Source: Streptosporangiaceae bacterium
GTDB taxonomy: Bacteria; Actinomycetota; Actinomycetes; Streptosporangiales; Streptosporangiaceae
Direction of reading: 5' to 3'
Length of the DNA: 21,067 nt
NCBI GenBank assembly: GCA_030040415.1
Contig: JASHTT010000068.1
Location: 1 to 21,067, forward strand
Positions 1 to 7,319 of this stretch are shown in pieces. The notes beneath the pieces are model-generated. The model was not told the origin of the DNA. It did not search any database and saw only the letters and a list, made by a program, of their open reading frames with translations. The translations under genes were made by a program, and so were the position numbers. Every line of letters starts with the position of its first letter. Within the stretch, counting starts at the first letter, position 1.

Positions 1-200
1 CGCGAGGGCTAAGCCCAGCGCCGCGCGGCAAACCCCCGAAGCCAGGCGCCCGCAGCGCTCACCGCCCGGCACCCCCCGAAGCCAGGTGCCCGCAGCGCTC
101 ACCGCCCGGCACCCCTCAACAAACCCCCGAGGCCAAGCACCCGCACCCCTCAACAAACCCCCGAGGCCAAGCCCAGGCGCCCCTGAGCAAGCCGCCAAGG
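1..200. repeat. GC-rich imperfect tandem repeat array at window edge
   Basis: A core CCCCCGA(A/G)GCCA(A/G)GC occurs at 33-47, 73-87 (last base T), 124-138 and 158-172. The first two copies sit in a 40-bp direct repeat (33-72 and 73-112, one mismatch). The last two sit in a 34-bp repeat in which 111-138 equals 145-172 exactly. More degenerate versions flank the array on both sides. Periods of 40 and 34 are not multiples of three, so this is unlikely to be coding repeat. It lies directly beyond the stop codon of the minus-strand glycosyltransferase, so it may be a 3' untranslated or intergenic repeat. The array may continue outside the window. Confidence 0.8.
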
Positions 201-908
201 TCAGGCCTGCGGCTTGGGCGCGAGGCGCTCCCTGGACAGTATCCATATCGCGGCAACGCCGTCCCGCCAGGACAGCTTCTTCCCCGCCGCCCTGCTGCGA
301 GCCTTGTAGCTGATCGACACCTCGTAGGGCCGGATGCCACGGCGGAGCAGCTTGCCGGTGATCTCGGCTTCCATGCCGAATCCGTCCGAACGCACGTCCA
401 GGGCCTGGTAGAGCCCGGTTGGCATGAGCTTGAAACACGTCTCAAGATCGCTGATATAGCAGTTGAACAGCAGGTTGGCGAACGTCGTCACGCCTTTGTT
501 GCCGAGCACGTACCAGTAGGAATAGGCGTTGTGGCTGCCGAACATCCTGGTCCCGTAGACGACGTCCGCGTCGCCCTCGAGCACCGGCTTCATCAGTCGC
601 GGGATGTCTGCCGGTGAGTACTCGAGGTCGGCGTCGCAGATGATCAGGTAGTCACCGGTCGCGGCCTGAGCGGCAGTGCGGATCGCCGCGCCCTTGCCCT
701 TGTTGGTCTCGTGCAGGGTGATGGTGACCCGCGGTTCCTGGTCGTAGGCCGGGTACAGTTCCCTCGTGCCATCCGTGCTCCCGTCGTCCACGACGACAAG
801 CTCTACATCGCACGGATAGCTCACATTCAGGACTTCCTTGATCGCGAAGGCTAGCGTGGCTTTCTCGTTGTACACAGGCATCAGGATGGAGAGCTTCACA
901 GCTACCAA
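201..908 (-). CDS. Family 2 glycosyltransferase, DPM1-like (polyprenyl-phosphate sugar synthase type)
   Basis: A 235-residue GT-A glycosyltransferase. Members of this DPM1-like branch move a sugar from a nucleotide donor to polyprenyl phosphate or another membrane acceptor at the cytoplasmic face. Visible motifs are SILMPVYNE at the N-terminus, VDDGSTDG near 40-47 (donor site), NKGKGAAIRTA near 69-79, and the metal-binding CDADLEY near 91-97. The C-terminal stretch GKKLSWRDGVAAIW is typical of the group. There are no C-terminal membrane helices, so it is the soluble, single-domain form. The start is uncertain: TTG at 908 has AAGGGA 8 nt upstream, while GTG at 899 gives the more usual VKLSILMPVYNE beginning. 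It is divergent from a UDP-glucuronate decarboxylase, so a role in envelope polysaccharide or lipid-linked sugar is plausible. Donor and acceptor cannot be read from sequence. Confidence 0.93.
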   Translation of the reverse strand: MVAVKLSILMPVYNEKATLAFAIKEVLNVSYPCDVELVVVDDGSTDGTRELYPAYDQEPRVTITLHETNKGKGAAIRTAAQAATGDYLIICDADLEYSPADIPRLMKPVLEGDADVVYGTRMFGSHNAYSYWYVLGNKGVTTFANLLFNCYISDLETCFKLMPTGLYQALDVRSDGFGMEAEITGKLLRRGIRPYEVSISYKARSRAAGKKLSWRDGVAAIWILSRERLAPKPQA

Positions 909-1057
909 ACCTACTTTCCCTTAACCCATGAGGACTTAAGCAGTTTGCAATGGCAACGGTAGATTGAGCCTCTTTTGAGGTATACGGAGGAAAGCTTGAC
1001 GCGCTGATTGCGCAAGCCAACCCCCGGGTGGAAGGCACGGACTACAAGGAGAACCAC
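909..1057. promoter_or_regulatory. Divergent intergenic region
   Basis: This gap separates the minus-strand glycosyltransferase from the plus-strand UDP-glucuronate decarboxylase, so both promoters should lie here. It is AT-richer than the flanking genes. Small inverted repeats are present: CCTC-TTTT-GAGG at 969-980, and GCTTG(A)CGC at 994-1002 facing GCGCAAGC at 1010-1017 with one bulged base. A possible -10 (TATACG, 981-986) lies about 60 nt before the downstream ribosome binding site, but I find no matching -35. No promoter is assigned with confidence. Confidence 0.4.
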
Positions 1058-1060
1058 GTG
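1046..1060 (+). promoter_or_regulatory. Ribosome binding site that fixes the decarboxylase start
   Basis: AAGGAG at 1046-1051 is followed after 6 nt by GTG at 1058. This is much better than the upstream in-frame GTG at 1028, which has no Shine-Dalgarno sequence, so the ten extra residues of the longer reading are rejected. Confidence 0.8.
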
Positions 1061-2026
1061 ACTTCAGCGGTCCCCGCAGCCAGGCGGATCCTGGTGACCG
1101 GCGGTTCGGGTTTCATCGGCTCTCATTTGTGCCGCAAGCTCCTTGACCTCGGCCACGACGTGCTCGTAGTCGACAACTTCTACTCAAGTACCCGGCACAA
1201 CGTCTTTGACCTGCTGTCGGCTCCCCGTTTCGAGCTGATCAGGCACGACGTCACGTTCCCGCTGTATGTCGAAGTCGACGAGATCTACCATCTGGCCTGC
1301 CCGGCCTCACCGGTCTTCTACCAGCGGGATCCGGTGCAAACGACGAAGACCTGCGTGCACGGATCGATCAACATGCTCGGACTAGCCAAGCGTATCGGCG
1401 CGAAGATCCTGCTGGCCTCGACCTCGGAGGTGTACGGCGATCCCGAGCAGCATCCCCAGCGGGAGGGCTACTGGGGCCACGTCAACCCCATCGGCATCCG
1501 GTCCTGCTACGACGAAGGCAAGCGGTGTGCCGAGACGCTGTTCTTCGACTATTACCGGCAACACAAGCTGCCGATCAAGGTTGCCAGGATCTTCAACACC
1601 TACGGGCCCTGCATGCTGGCGAATGACGGCCGGGTTATTTCCAACTTCATCGTCAGCGCACTCGCCGGAGAACCCCTGACTGTGTTCGGTGACGGTTCGC
1701 AGACAAGGTCGTTCTGCTATATCGATGACATGGTGACCGGATTGATCGCCCTCATGGACTCGGCGCCGGATGTCACCGGGCCCGTCAACTTGGGCAACCC
1801 CGGCGAGTTCACGGTTCTCGAACTGGCTAAGAAGGTCCAGGCGCTGACCGGCAGCACCAGCGGCATCGAGCACTGCCCGCTGCCCGCCGACGACCCGGTG
1901 CGCCGCAAGCCCGACATCAGCCGTGCCACGGAATTGCTCGGCTGGCAGCCCAGGGTGCCACTCGAGGAGGGTCTGGCGCGAACGGTCGAGTACTTCCGCC
2001 AGGCTCCGGCCGCCGGCCGCGCCTGA
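1058..2026 (+). CDS. UDP-glucuronate decarboxylase (UDP-xylose synthase), extended SDR family
   Basis: A 322-residue cytosolic NAD(P)-binding epimerase/decarboxylase-family protein. UDP-xylose synthases convert UDP-glucuronate to UDP-xylose with internal recycling of NAD. GGSGFIG at 15-21 is the Rossmann glycine motif, TSEVYGDP at 122-129 carries the family Ser/Glu, and Y151-D-E-G-K155 is the catalytic YxxxK pair. ARIFNTYGP and NDGRVISNFI follow and are characteristic of the UXS branch over plain epimerases. Length fits the family. The start is chosen from AAGGAG 6 nt before GTG 1058. The malic enzyme gene begins 20 nt after its stop on the same strand, so co-transcription is likely. The divergent glycosyltransferase suggests use of the product, or of a related nucleotide sugar, in envelope glycan. 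A dTDP-glucose dehydratase or UDP-glucose epimerase is less likely given the motifs. Confidence 0.92.
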   Translation: MTSAVPAARRILVTGGSGFIGSHLCRKLLDLGHDVLVVDNFYSSTRHNVFDLLSAPRFELIRHDVTFPLYVEVDEIYHLACPASPVFYQRDPVQTTKTCVHGSINMLGLAKRIGAKILLASTSEVYGDPEQHPQREGYWGHVNPIGIRSCYDEGKRCAETLFFDYYRQHKLPIKVARIFNTYGPCMLANDGRVISNFIVSALAGEPLTVFGDGSQTRSFCYIDDMVTGLIALMDSAPDVTGPVNLGNPGEFTVLELAKKVQALTGSTSGIEHCPLPADDPVRRKPDISRATELLGWQPRVPLEEGLARTVEYFRQAPAAGRA

Positions 2027-2046
2027 CCGAGATCCGAGGTTCTGCG

Positions 2047-3750
2047 GTGCGGACGGTCTGGCAGGACTCCGACGGCGCCTGGCGCACGACGCTGCGGGGG
2101 CGGCAAGTGCTGGCCGACCCGAGAATCAACAAGGGCACGGCGTTCAGCGATGCGGAACGCGCGCACCTCGGCCTTACCGGCTTGATACCGGCTGGCCACC
2201 TGACACTCGACCAGCAGGTGAGCCGGGTCTATGCGCAGTACCGCAGGCAATCGTCCGACCTCGCGCGGAACGTGCAGCTCAACGAGGTTCAGGACAGGAA
2301 CGAGGTGCTTTATTACCGGCTGCTCGCGGACCATCTCAGCGAGATGCTGCCGGTGGTCTACACCCCGACGGTCGGTCAGGCGATCGAGAACTACAGCCAC
2401 GAGTACCGGCGGCCGCGTGGCGTCTATCTCTCCGTCGACCAGCCGGAACTCATCGAGCAGTCACTGCGCGCCAGCGGCCTCGGCCCTGACGACGTCGACC
2501 TGATCGTCGCCACCGACGCCGGGGCGATCCTCGGCATAGGCGACTGGGGCGTCGGCGGGATGGGCATTGCCGTCGGCAAACTGGCCGTCTACACCGCCGC
2601 CGGCGGCATCAACCCTGGCCGGTCGCTGCCCGTGCTGCTCGATGTGGGCACCGACCGGGAGAGCCTGCTCGATGACCCGCTTTACATAGGGAACCGGCAT
2701 CCAAGGGTCCCGGCAGACCAATATGACGCATTCCTCGCGGCCTTCGTGGCGGGTGTCCGCGCTGCCTTCCCGCACGCGCTGCTGCACTGGGAGGACATGG
2801 GCGTGCAGAACGCGCGGCGGCTGCTTGACCGATACCGGGATCAGCTGCCGAGCTTCAACGACGACATACAGGGAACGGGTGCCGTAAACCTGGCTGCCAT
2901 CCTCGCAGCGGTCCGGCTGACCGGGATCAAATTGCCAGACCACCGCATCGTGATCTTCGGTGCCGGTTCGGCGGGAACCGGCATCGCCGACCGGCTGTCC
3001 ACCGCGCTGGTAGCCGCCGGCCTCACAGACGAGCAGGCGCGGTCGAGGCTCTGGGCGGTCGACAGGCACGGGCTTGTGGTCGCGGGTGGTCCCGGCCTTA
3101 GCGCGGGCCAGCTGCGCTACTGCCGGCAGCCTGCCGAGGTCGCTAACTGGCGGCAAGACCCGGCGCTCGGCGGGATTCCGCTCGCCGAAGTGGCACAGCG
3201 GGTTCGGCCCACGGTGCTCATCGGCACGTCGGGGCGGACAGGTGCGTTCACCGAGCAGATCGTGCGGGAAATGGCCGCGCACGCCGAGCGACCTGTGATC
3301 ATGCCTATGTCCAATCCCACCGAACTGGCCGAGGCTACTCCCGCCGACCTGATCTCCTGGACGGACGGGCGCGCGCTCGTCGCCACCGGAAGCCCGTTCG
3401 CACCCGTCGACTACCAGGGCATCAGGTACGTCATCGGCCAGGCGAACAACGCCCTGGTGTTTCCCGGGCTCGGCCTCGGCGCGATCGCCGCCGGGGCGTC
3501 CCGGGTGACGGACGGCATGCTCAGTGCGGCCGCGTACGCGGTAGCGGACCTGGTCGATACGACCGCGCCCGGAGCGCCTTTGCTCCCGGCAGTCGAGGCA
3601 CTGCGTGCCACCTCCGCCGCCGTCGCTACCGCCGTCGCGCAGGCAGCCCTTGCCGATGGCGTGGCGCGCAAGTCCCTCAGCACCGACGTGGCGGGCCAGG
3701 TACTCGAGCTCATGTGGCAGCCCGTCTACCGGCCCGTCAGGCCGGCCTAA
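2047..3750 (+). CDS. NAD-type malic enzyme (malate dehydrogenase, oxaloacetate-decarboxylating), long form
   Basis: A 567-residue cytosolic enzyme of the long SfcA/MaeA-like class, which oxidatively decarboxylates malate to pyruvate and CO2. The catalytic Tyr is Y105 in YTPTVG and the Lys is K178 in VGKL. The metal ligands are E249/D250 (WEDM) and D273 in FNDDIQGTG. The dinucleotide site is FGAGSAG at 304-310, and MSNPTE and GQANNALVFPG are conserved C-terminal blocks. GTG 2047 is preceded by CGAGG 7 nt upstream. Oddity: the segment that normally reads TDxxRILG(L/I)GD is TDAGAILGIGD here, so the conserved malate-contacting arginine is Ala160 (codon 2524-2526). The usual GMGIPVGKL also has Ala for Pro. 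The other catalytic residues are intact, so it is probably an enzyme, perhaps with altered substrate affinity. The FUSC gene starts inside its 3' end. Confidence 0.93.
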   Translation: MRTVWQDSDGAWRTTLRGRQVLADPRINKGTAFSDAERAHLGLTGLIPAGHLTLDQQVSRVYAQYRRQSSDLARNVQLNEVQDRNEVLYYRLLADHLSEMLPVVYTPTVGQAIENYSHEYRRPRGVYLSVDQPELIEQSLRASGLGPDDVDLIVATDAGAILGIGDWGVGGMGIAVGKLAVYTAAGGINPGRSLPVLLDVGTDRESLLDDPLYIGNRHPRVPADQYDAFLAAFVAGVRAAFPHALLHWEDMGVQNARRLLDRYRDQLPSFNDDIQGTGAVNLAAILAAVRLTGIKLPDHRIVIFGAGSAGTGIADRLSTALVAAGLTDEQARSRLWAVDRHGLVVAGGPGLSAGQLRYCRQPAEVANWRQDPALGGIPLAEVAQRVRPTVLIGTSGRTGAFTEQIVREMAAHAERPVIMPMSNPTELAEATPADLISWTDGRALVATGSPFAPVDYQGIRYVIGQANNALVFPGLGLGAIAAGASRVTDGMLSAAAYAVADLVDTTAPGAPLLPAVEALRATSAAVATAVAQAALADGVARKSLSTDVAGQVLELMWQPVYRPVRPA

Positions 3751-5948
3751 GATCGGCCGCCAAGCTGCCCGGCGGCGCGCCTGATCAGGCCGGACATTCG
3801 CCCCGCCGGATCGTCGCTCGCGTCCTGACCGATTTGCGGGCCGGCCGGGTGTTCCTGGCCGGTGAGCTCAGCCAGCATGGCTGGCTGGACTTCGGGCAGT
3901 TCCGCTGGCGGGACCTGACGGTCGCTGCGGCGATACGCACCTCGCTCGGCGTCATGACGCCGCTGACCATCGGCATTGCGACCGGCAACACCGCTTACGG
4001 CACCTTCGCCGCGCTTGGTGCACTGCTCGCGGGGTTCGTGTCGTTCCGCGGTGTCAACCGCACGCGCGTGCTAGCCGTGGTGGTGACGACCGTTGGCATG
4101 GCGATATCCACCTTCGTCGGCGCGGCGACAGCGGCTTGGATTCCCTGGCTGCTGGTGCCCGCTGTGTTCGTCTGGGCCTATGCGGCCGGCCTTCTGGTCG
4201 CTCTCGGACAGACGGCGCTGTCGGTCTGCGTACAGTGGCCGGTTGCGCTGCTGATCGCCACGGCCATTCCGCTCGGGCCCGAGCACGCTGCGGTGCGCGC
4301 CCTCCTTGTGCTCGCCGGCGGGCTCTGGCAGGCCGTGCTCATCGTCAGTACCTGGCCCGTCAATCGCGGCGGAGCCGAGCGCAGCGCGATCGCGGAGTCG
4401 TATCGCACGCTGGCCGGATATGCCCGCGACCTGGCGGCAGGCCGGACCGGCCTGCCGCCACCGGAGATGCTGCCTGGCGCCCGCGCGCTCGACGACCCTA
4501 ATCCGCTCATCCAGACGGCCGCCCGGGAGCACCTGCTCGACATGGCGGAGGAGGCCGACCGGATCCGGGTTACGGTGGCCGCGCTGTCGGCCGACGGACT
4601 CGTCTCGGACTCGGCCGCCGGGACCCGACCGCTGCTGACCGGCACCGCAGACGTACTGGCCGAACTAGCTGACAGCCTGACCGGCAGGCGCGGAAAGCGC
4701 GCATCCCACCTGGACACGGCGGCGGCCCTGCTGGCTGGCCTCAGCGTGCAGCCGGGTAGTCCCTGGCACTGGTCAGGCGAGGCGCTGCTTGGTCAGCTCC
4801 GAGCGGCCTGGCAGATCGCCGGCCGGGTGAGCCAAGCCGACGCCGTCCCACCTGGCCGGGCGAGGCCCGCACGTCAGCTGACAGCCCGCTACCAGGCGGC
4901 ACTTGCGATGCGCGCGAGCATCGGCACCGAGTCGGAGGCGGGCCGGCACGCTCTGCGGCTGGCGGTCTCCGCCGCGCTCGCCGAAGCCATCGTCCGGGCG
5001 ACCGGGCTCGGGCACGGGTACTGGGCGGTGCTCACGATCTTCATCGTGCTCCGCCCTGACTACACCTCCACCGTCCACCGCGGCCTGCAACGGGCGGCCG
5101 GCACGGTGGTCGGCGCCGGGCTGGGTGTCGGCACTGTGCTGCTCGCGAGGATCAGCGACGGCGCGCTCCTGACCGGCATCGGGGCCACGCTGCTCGCGGC
5201 CTACGCGGTGTTCACGGTTAACAACCTGCTCTATGCCGTGTTCCTGACCGATTTCGTGGTGGTACTGCTGGCGCTGCTCGGCCTCCCGCCGCTGCCGACC
5301 GCGGAGGCCAGGCTCGCCGGGACGGCTATTGGCACCGCACTTGCTCTGCTGGCGTACGTGGTGTGGCCCACCTGGGCGGGCGACTCAGCCACCGAGAACT
5401 TCGCCAGGCTGATCGAGGCACAGGTCAGGTACGCTGCCGCCTTGCTGCGCGGCTATACCAGGCCCAGCGGCGGCGACGCGGCAAGGCTCGGCGAGCTGCA
5501 GCTTGATGCCCGGCGTGCCCGGATCGACGTGAGCACCTCGACTGACCGGCTGGCGGACGAGCCAGACCAGCCGCCCATCACCTCCCGGCTAGCGCTCGCT
5601 CTTGGCTCAGCCAGTCACCGGGTTGCGCAGGCGTGCCTGACGTTGGCCGCGGCGGTCACAGCGCATCACGCTACCGGGCCGCCAGCGCAGGAAGCAGGCT
5701 TGCAGCCGCAGCTTGACGAACTGGCCGCGATGGTGGAGCAGGCGGGCGCCAGCATCGCCGGGCGCCTGCGCGTGCTGGGTTCCCCGATGCCAGCGGCCGC
5801 GATCGAGCTGCCACCGCTGCGCGCCAAGCAGCGAGCCATCTGGCCAGCTCAGGCCGTCATCGGCGGCGAAGAGGCGGGCCTTGCGGCAGCGGCTGACGGC
5901 CTGGTCGATGCCATCGACACCGAGGCGGATGTGCTGAGCGACAAGTGA
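3714..5948 (+). CDS. FUSC-family membrane protein (aromatic/organic acid efflux type)
   Basis: A 744-residue integral membrane protein with the two-bundle FUSC layout. The N-terminal hydrophobic bundle of about six helices covers roughly 65-225, followed by a long helical cytoplasmic segment (about 226-405). A second bundle at about 408-560 holds the family signature around RPDYTSTVHRGLQRAAGT, and a helical C-terminal domain ends the protein. Relatives export fusaric acid or hydroxylated aromatic acids, and plant malate channels (ALMT) belong to the same clan. The substrate here is unknown. The start at GTG 3714 overlaps the malic enzyme by 37 nt in another frame. In-frame TTG 3834 or GTG 3849 would shorten it without touching the first helix, so the exact start is uncertain. 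The overlap implies translational coupling with the malic enzyme. Confidence 0.88.
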   Translation: MAARLPARQAGLRSAAKLPGGAPDQAGHSPRRIVARVLTDLRAGRVFLAGELSQHGWLDFGQFRWRDLTVAAAIRTSLGVMTPLTIGIATGNTAYGTFAALGALLAGFVSFRGVNRTRVLAVVVTTVGMAISTFVGAATAAWIPWLLVPAVFVWAYAAGLLVALGQTALSVCVQWPVALLIATAIPLGPEHAAVRALLVLAGGLWQAVLIVSTWPVNRGGAERSAIAESYRTLAGYARDLAAGRTGLPPPEMLPGARALDDPNPLIQTAAREHLLDMAEEADRIRVTVAALSADGLVSDSAAGTRPLLTGTADVLAELADSLTGRRGKRASHLDTAAALLAGLSVQPGSPWHWSGEALLGQLRAAWQIAGRVSQADAVPPGRARPARQLTARYQAALAMRASIGTESEAGRHALRLAVSAALAEAIVRATGLGHGYWAVLTIFIVLRPDYTSTVHRGLQRAAGTVVGAGLGVGTVLLARISDGALLTGIGATLLAAYAVFTVNNLLYAVFLTDFVVVLLALLGLPPLPTAEARLAGTAIGTALALLAYVVWPTWAGDSATENFARLIEAQVRYAAALLRGYTRPSGGDAARLGELQLDARRARIDVSTSTDRLADEPDQPPITSRLALALGSASHRVAQACLTLAAAVTAHHATGPPAQEAGLQPQLDELAAMVEQAGASIAGRLRVLGSPMPAAAIELPPLRAKQRAIWPAQAVIGGEEAGLAAAADGLVDAIDTEADVLSDK

Positions 5949-5988
5949 TGGTCCGCGGGCGACCCGGAGCCCAGCAGCCAACGCCGCT

Positions 5989-7020
5989 TTAGCCAGCCGA
6001 CTCGGTCATGACCTGGGCCGCCGCGACGGCCACCGCCTGCACCAGCCCGATGCCGTCCGCCTCGGTAGTGCTGCCCTTGGACAAGACGGCAATCAGCAGC
6101 TGCTGGCCGTGCACGCGTATGACGCCCGTCGAGTTGACGACCCACCGCTCGGGGTCGGGCACCCAGCCGTTGCGCACCGCGCAAGAGGTGCCTGGGCTGG
6201 CCGCGGCGCAGACGCCCCACCGCTGGCCGGCTGCCACGGTGCGCATCAGGCTGAGCGCGTACCGCCGTAGGGCGCCGCGTAGCGGAGAATGGGTCCCCGT
6301 CAGCTCGGCCAGCAGCCGCAACTGGTCGGTCACCGTAGTGCTGGTCAGCCCCCAGTAACCGGCCGGCCCGAGCCGGGTGTCGCGCAACCCGAGGGCACGG
6401 TTAGCGGCCAGCAGCCCGGCCTGGCCCCCATCAAGGTCCCAGATGCCGTTGGCCGCGTCGTTGTCGCTGTCCTGCATCATCACGCTGGCCAGGGCGGTCC
6501 CATAAGAGCTAGGCAGGATTCCGGCCCGCTGACTGGCCAGCAGCAGCGCCGCGAGCATGTCCGTGTTCTCGACGCTCGCGGCGTGAAACCGCCACCCGGC
6601 GTGGTAACTGGCCTGGTCGCCGGTGGTCACGTCGAGCACGCCAACCGCCACGTCGTCATCGTCCTGGCGGATGATGGGCCTCAGGGCAGCTGCCAGCCTC
6701 GCATCGAGGCTTGGCCGGCGCACGTCGCGGGCTGTGCGTCCAGGACCCCGTTTGCCGGTGCCCAGCAGACCGGAACGCGTCGCGCCGGACCGCCCGGAAC
6801 CCGCGCGTCCGTGGCCAGAATGCCCCGCAGCCGTGCTCACGGCGTTGCCCGCAGGGCCAGACGCCGCCGCGGCCGCGATGTTCCCGCGCGCCGCCGACAC
6901 CGAGACGACCAGGACATAGGACGCCATCACGGCGAACACCATCGCGAACACGCACTGTTCCCACGGCTGCAGCCTGCCCGCGTGCGCAGGCGTGCGGCGC
7001 GCTTCCGACACAGGAAACAC
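5989..7020 (-). CDS. Membrane-anchored class A beta-lactamase-like protein lacking the SxxK lysine
   Basis: A 343-residue protein with one N-terminal hydrophobic segment (about 22-44, signal anchor). A Gly/Ala/Ser/Arg-rich linker (about 45-105) leads to a class A serine beta-lactamase-like fold (about 106-343) that should sit outside the membrane. The SDN loop is present as S185-D186-N187 in MQDSDNDAAN, and WGLTSTTVTDQLRLL is typical of actinobacterial members. The first active-site motif reads FHAASVENTDML: Ser149 is kept, but the lysine of SxxK is Asn152 (GTT on the plus strand at 6565-6567, AAC codon). The KTG-equivalent is R283-N-G. Without the SxxK lysine, ordinary acylation chemistry is not expected, so this may be a binding or regulatory protein. 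GTG 7020 has a GGGGG run just upstream. The end faces the FUSC gene across 40 bp. Confidence 0.85.
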   Translation of the reverse strand: MFPVSEARRTPAHAGRLQPWEQCVFAMVFAVMASYVLVVSVSAARGNIAAAAASGPAGNAVSTAAGHSGHGRAGSGRSGATRSGLLGTGKRGPGRTARDVRRPSLDARLAAALRPIIRQDDDDVAVGVLDVTTGDQASYHAGWRFHAASVENTDMLAALLLASQRAGILPSSYGTALASVMMQDSDNDAANGIWDLDGGQAGLLAANRALGLRDTRLGPAGYWGLTSTTVTDQLRLLAELTGTHSPLRGALRRYALSLMRTVAAGQRWGVCAAASPGTSCAVRNGWVPDPERWVVNSTGVIRVHGQQLLIAVLSKGSTTEADGIGLVQAVAVAAAQVMTESAG

Positions 7021-7085
7021 CTGTTGCCCCCGGTTTCCCGTTTACCCTCGCTCGGCCCGCCTTTGCGGCTCCCCGCTCCGTTATT

Positions 7086-7114
7086 ACGTCATTTAAACGC
7101 TTCGGCAATGACGT
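7086..7114 (-). repeat. Hairpin 1 in leader of beta-lactamase-like gene
   Basis: ACGTCATT (7086-7093) and AATGACGT (7107-7114) are perfectly complementary, with a 13-nt loop. The hairpin lies about 70-90 nt upstream of the GTG start at 7020. Its role is unknown; an operator or an RNA stem are both possible. Confidence 0.55.
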
Positions 7115-7123
7115 GCCCCGCGA

Positions 7124-7145
7124 GAGCTAATTTCTCCGTTAGCTC
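7124..7145 (-). repeat. Hairpin 2 in leader of beta-lactamase-like gene
   Basis: GAGCTAA (7124-7130) and TTAGCTC (7139-7145) form a perfect 7-bp inverted repeat with an 8-nt loop, 9 nt beyond hairpin 1. On the minus-strand transcript the two hairpins are consecutive. Confidence 0.55.
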
Positions 7146-7184
7146 AAGCAATTCTCAGTAAAACGTATCAGGCAGCACCGGCAA

Positions 7185-7213
7185 TTTTTAGTCTTGCCCG
7201 GGCCGGAATTCAA
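7185..7213 (-). promoter_or_regulatory. Candidate promoter for beta-lactamase-like gene
   Basis: Reading the minus strand, TTGAAT (7213-7208) and TAAAAA (7190-7185) are separated by exactly 17 nt. Each matches the sigma-70 consensus at four of six positions. Transcription would start near 7178, giving a leader of about 160 nt that contains both hairpins. This rests on consensus matching only. Confidence 0.3.
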
Positions 7214-7222
7214 ACTGTTATG

Positions 7223-7319
7223 CGCAGGCCGTCATGACCGATCACGGCAATTGTCAATCATCGCACCCGGCCATTTACCTGTGCGGCCTGCGTACCGGTA
7301 AGTACGATGTGCCGTGATC
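7223..7319. repeat. Two interleaved perfect inverted repeats (9 bp and 10 bp)
   Basis: CGCAGGCCG (7223-7231) pairs with CGGCCTGCG (7284-7292), and GATCACGGCA (7240-7249) pairs with TGCCGTGATC (7310-7319). The arms alternate, so both pairings together would make a pseudoknot-like topology, or the two stems could be mutually exclusive. The 10-bp right arm overlaps the stop codon of the upstream membrane protein gene. The 8-bp palindrome TACCGGTA lies between, at 7293-7300. Confidence 0.55.

Larger units (their letters stand above)
7021..7317. promoter_or_regulatory. AT-richer structured intergenic region / long leader
   Basis: No gene is supported in these 297 bp. The stretch 7081-7260 is clearly AT-richer than the window. 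It contains four perfect inverted repeats: 8 bp at 7086-7093/7107-7114, 7 bp at 7124-7130/7139-7145, 9 bp at 7223-7231/7284-7292 and 10 bp at 7240-7249/7310-7319. The last two are interleaved. The region follows the stop of one minus-strand gene and precedes the start of the next, so it should hold a terminator and/or the promoter and leader of the beta-lactamase-like gene. Confidence 0.6.

Noticed and set aside
33..172. Possible CRISPR array
   Set aside because: Only four core copies, unequal periods (40, 51 and 34 bp), the intervening sequence is itself repeated, and there are no cas genes nearby.
86..313. Small plus-strand open frame over the repeat array
   Set aside because: It runs through out-of-frame repeats and into the antisense of the glycosyltransferase. 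There is no ribosome binding site.
5949..5988. Terminator between the convergent FUSC and beta-lactamase-like genes
   Set aside because: Only a 4-bp stem (GGGC/GCCC) can be drawn, which is too weak to call.
6289..7161. Plus-strand open frame opposite the beta-lactamase-like gene
   Set aside because: Arg-rich low-complexity shadow with no domain. The minus-strand frame has a signal anchor and a recognisable fold.
7252..7257. Perfect -35 TTGACA on the minus strand in the structured intergenic region
   Set aside because: No -10 element lies at 15-19 nt. The next AT-rich hexamer is about 31 nt away.
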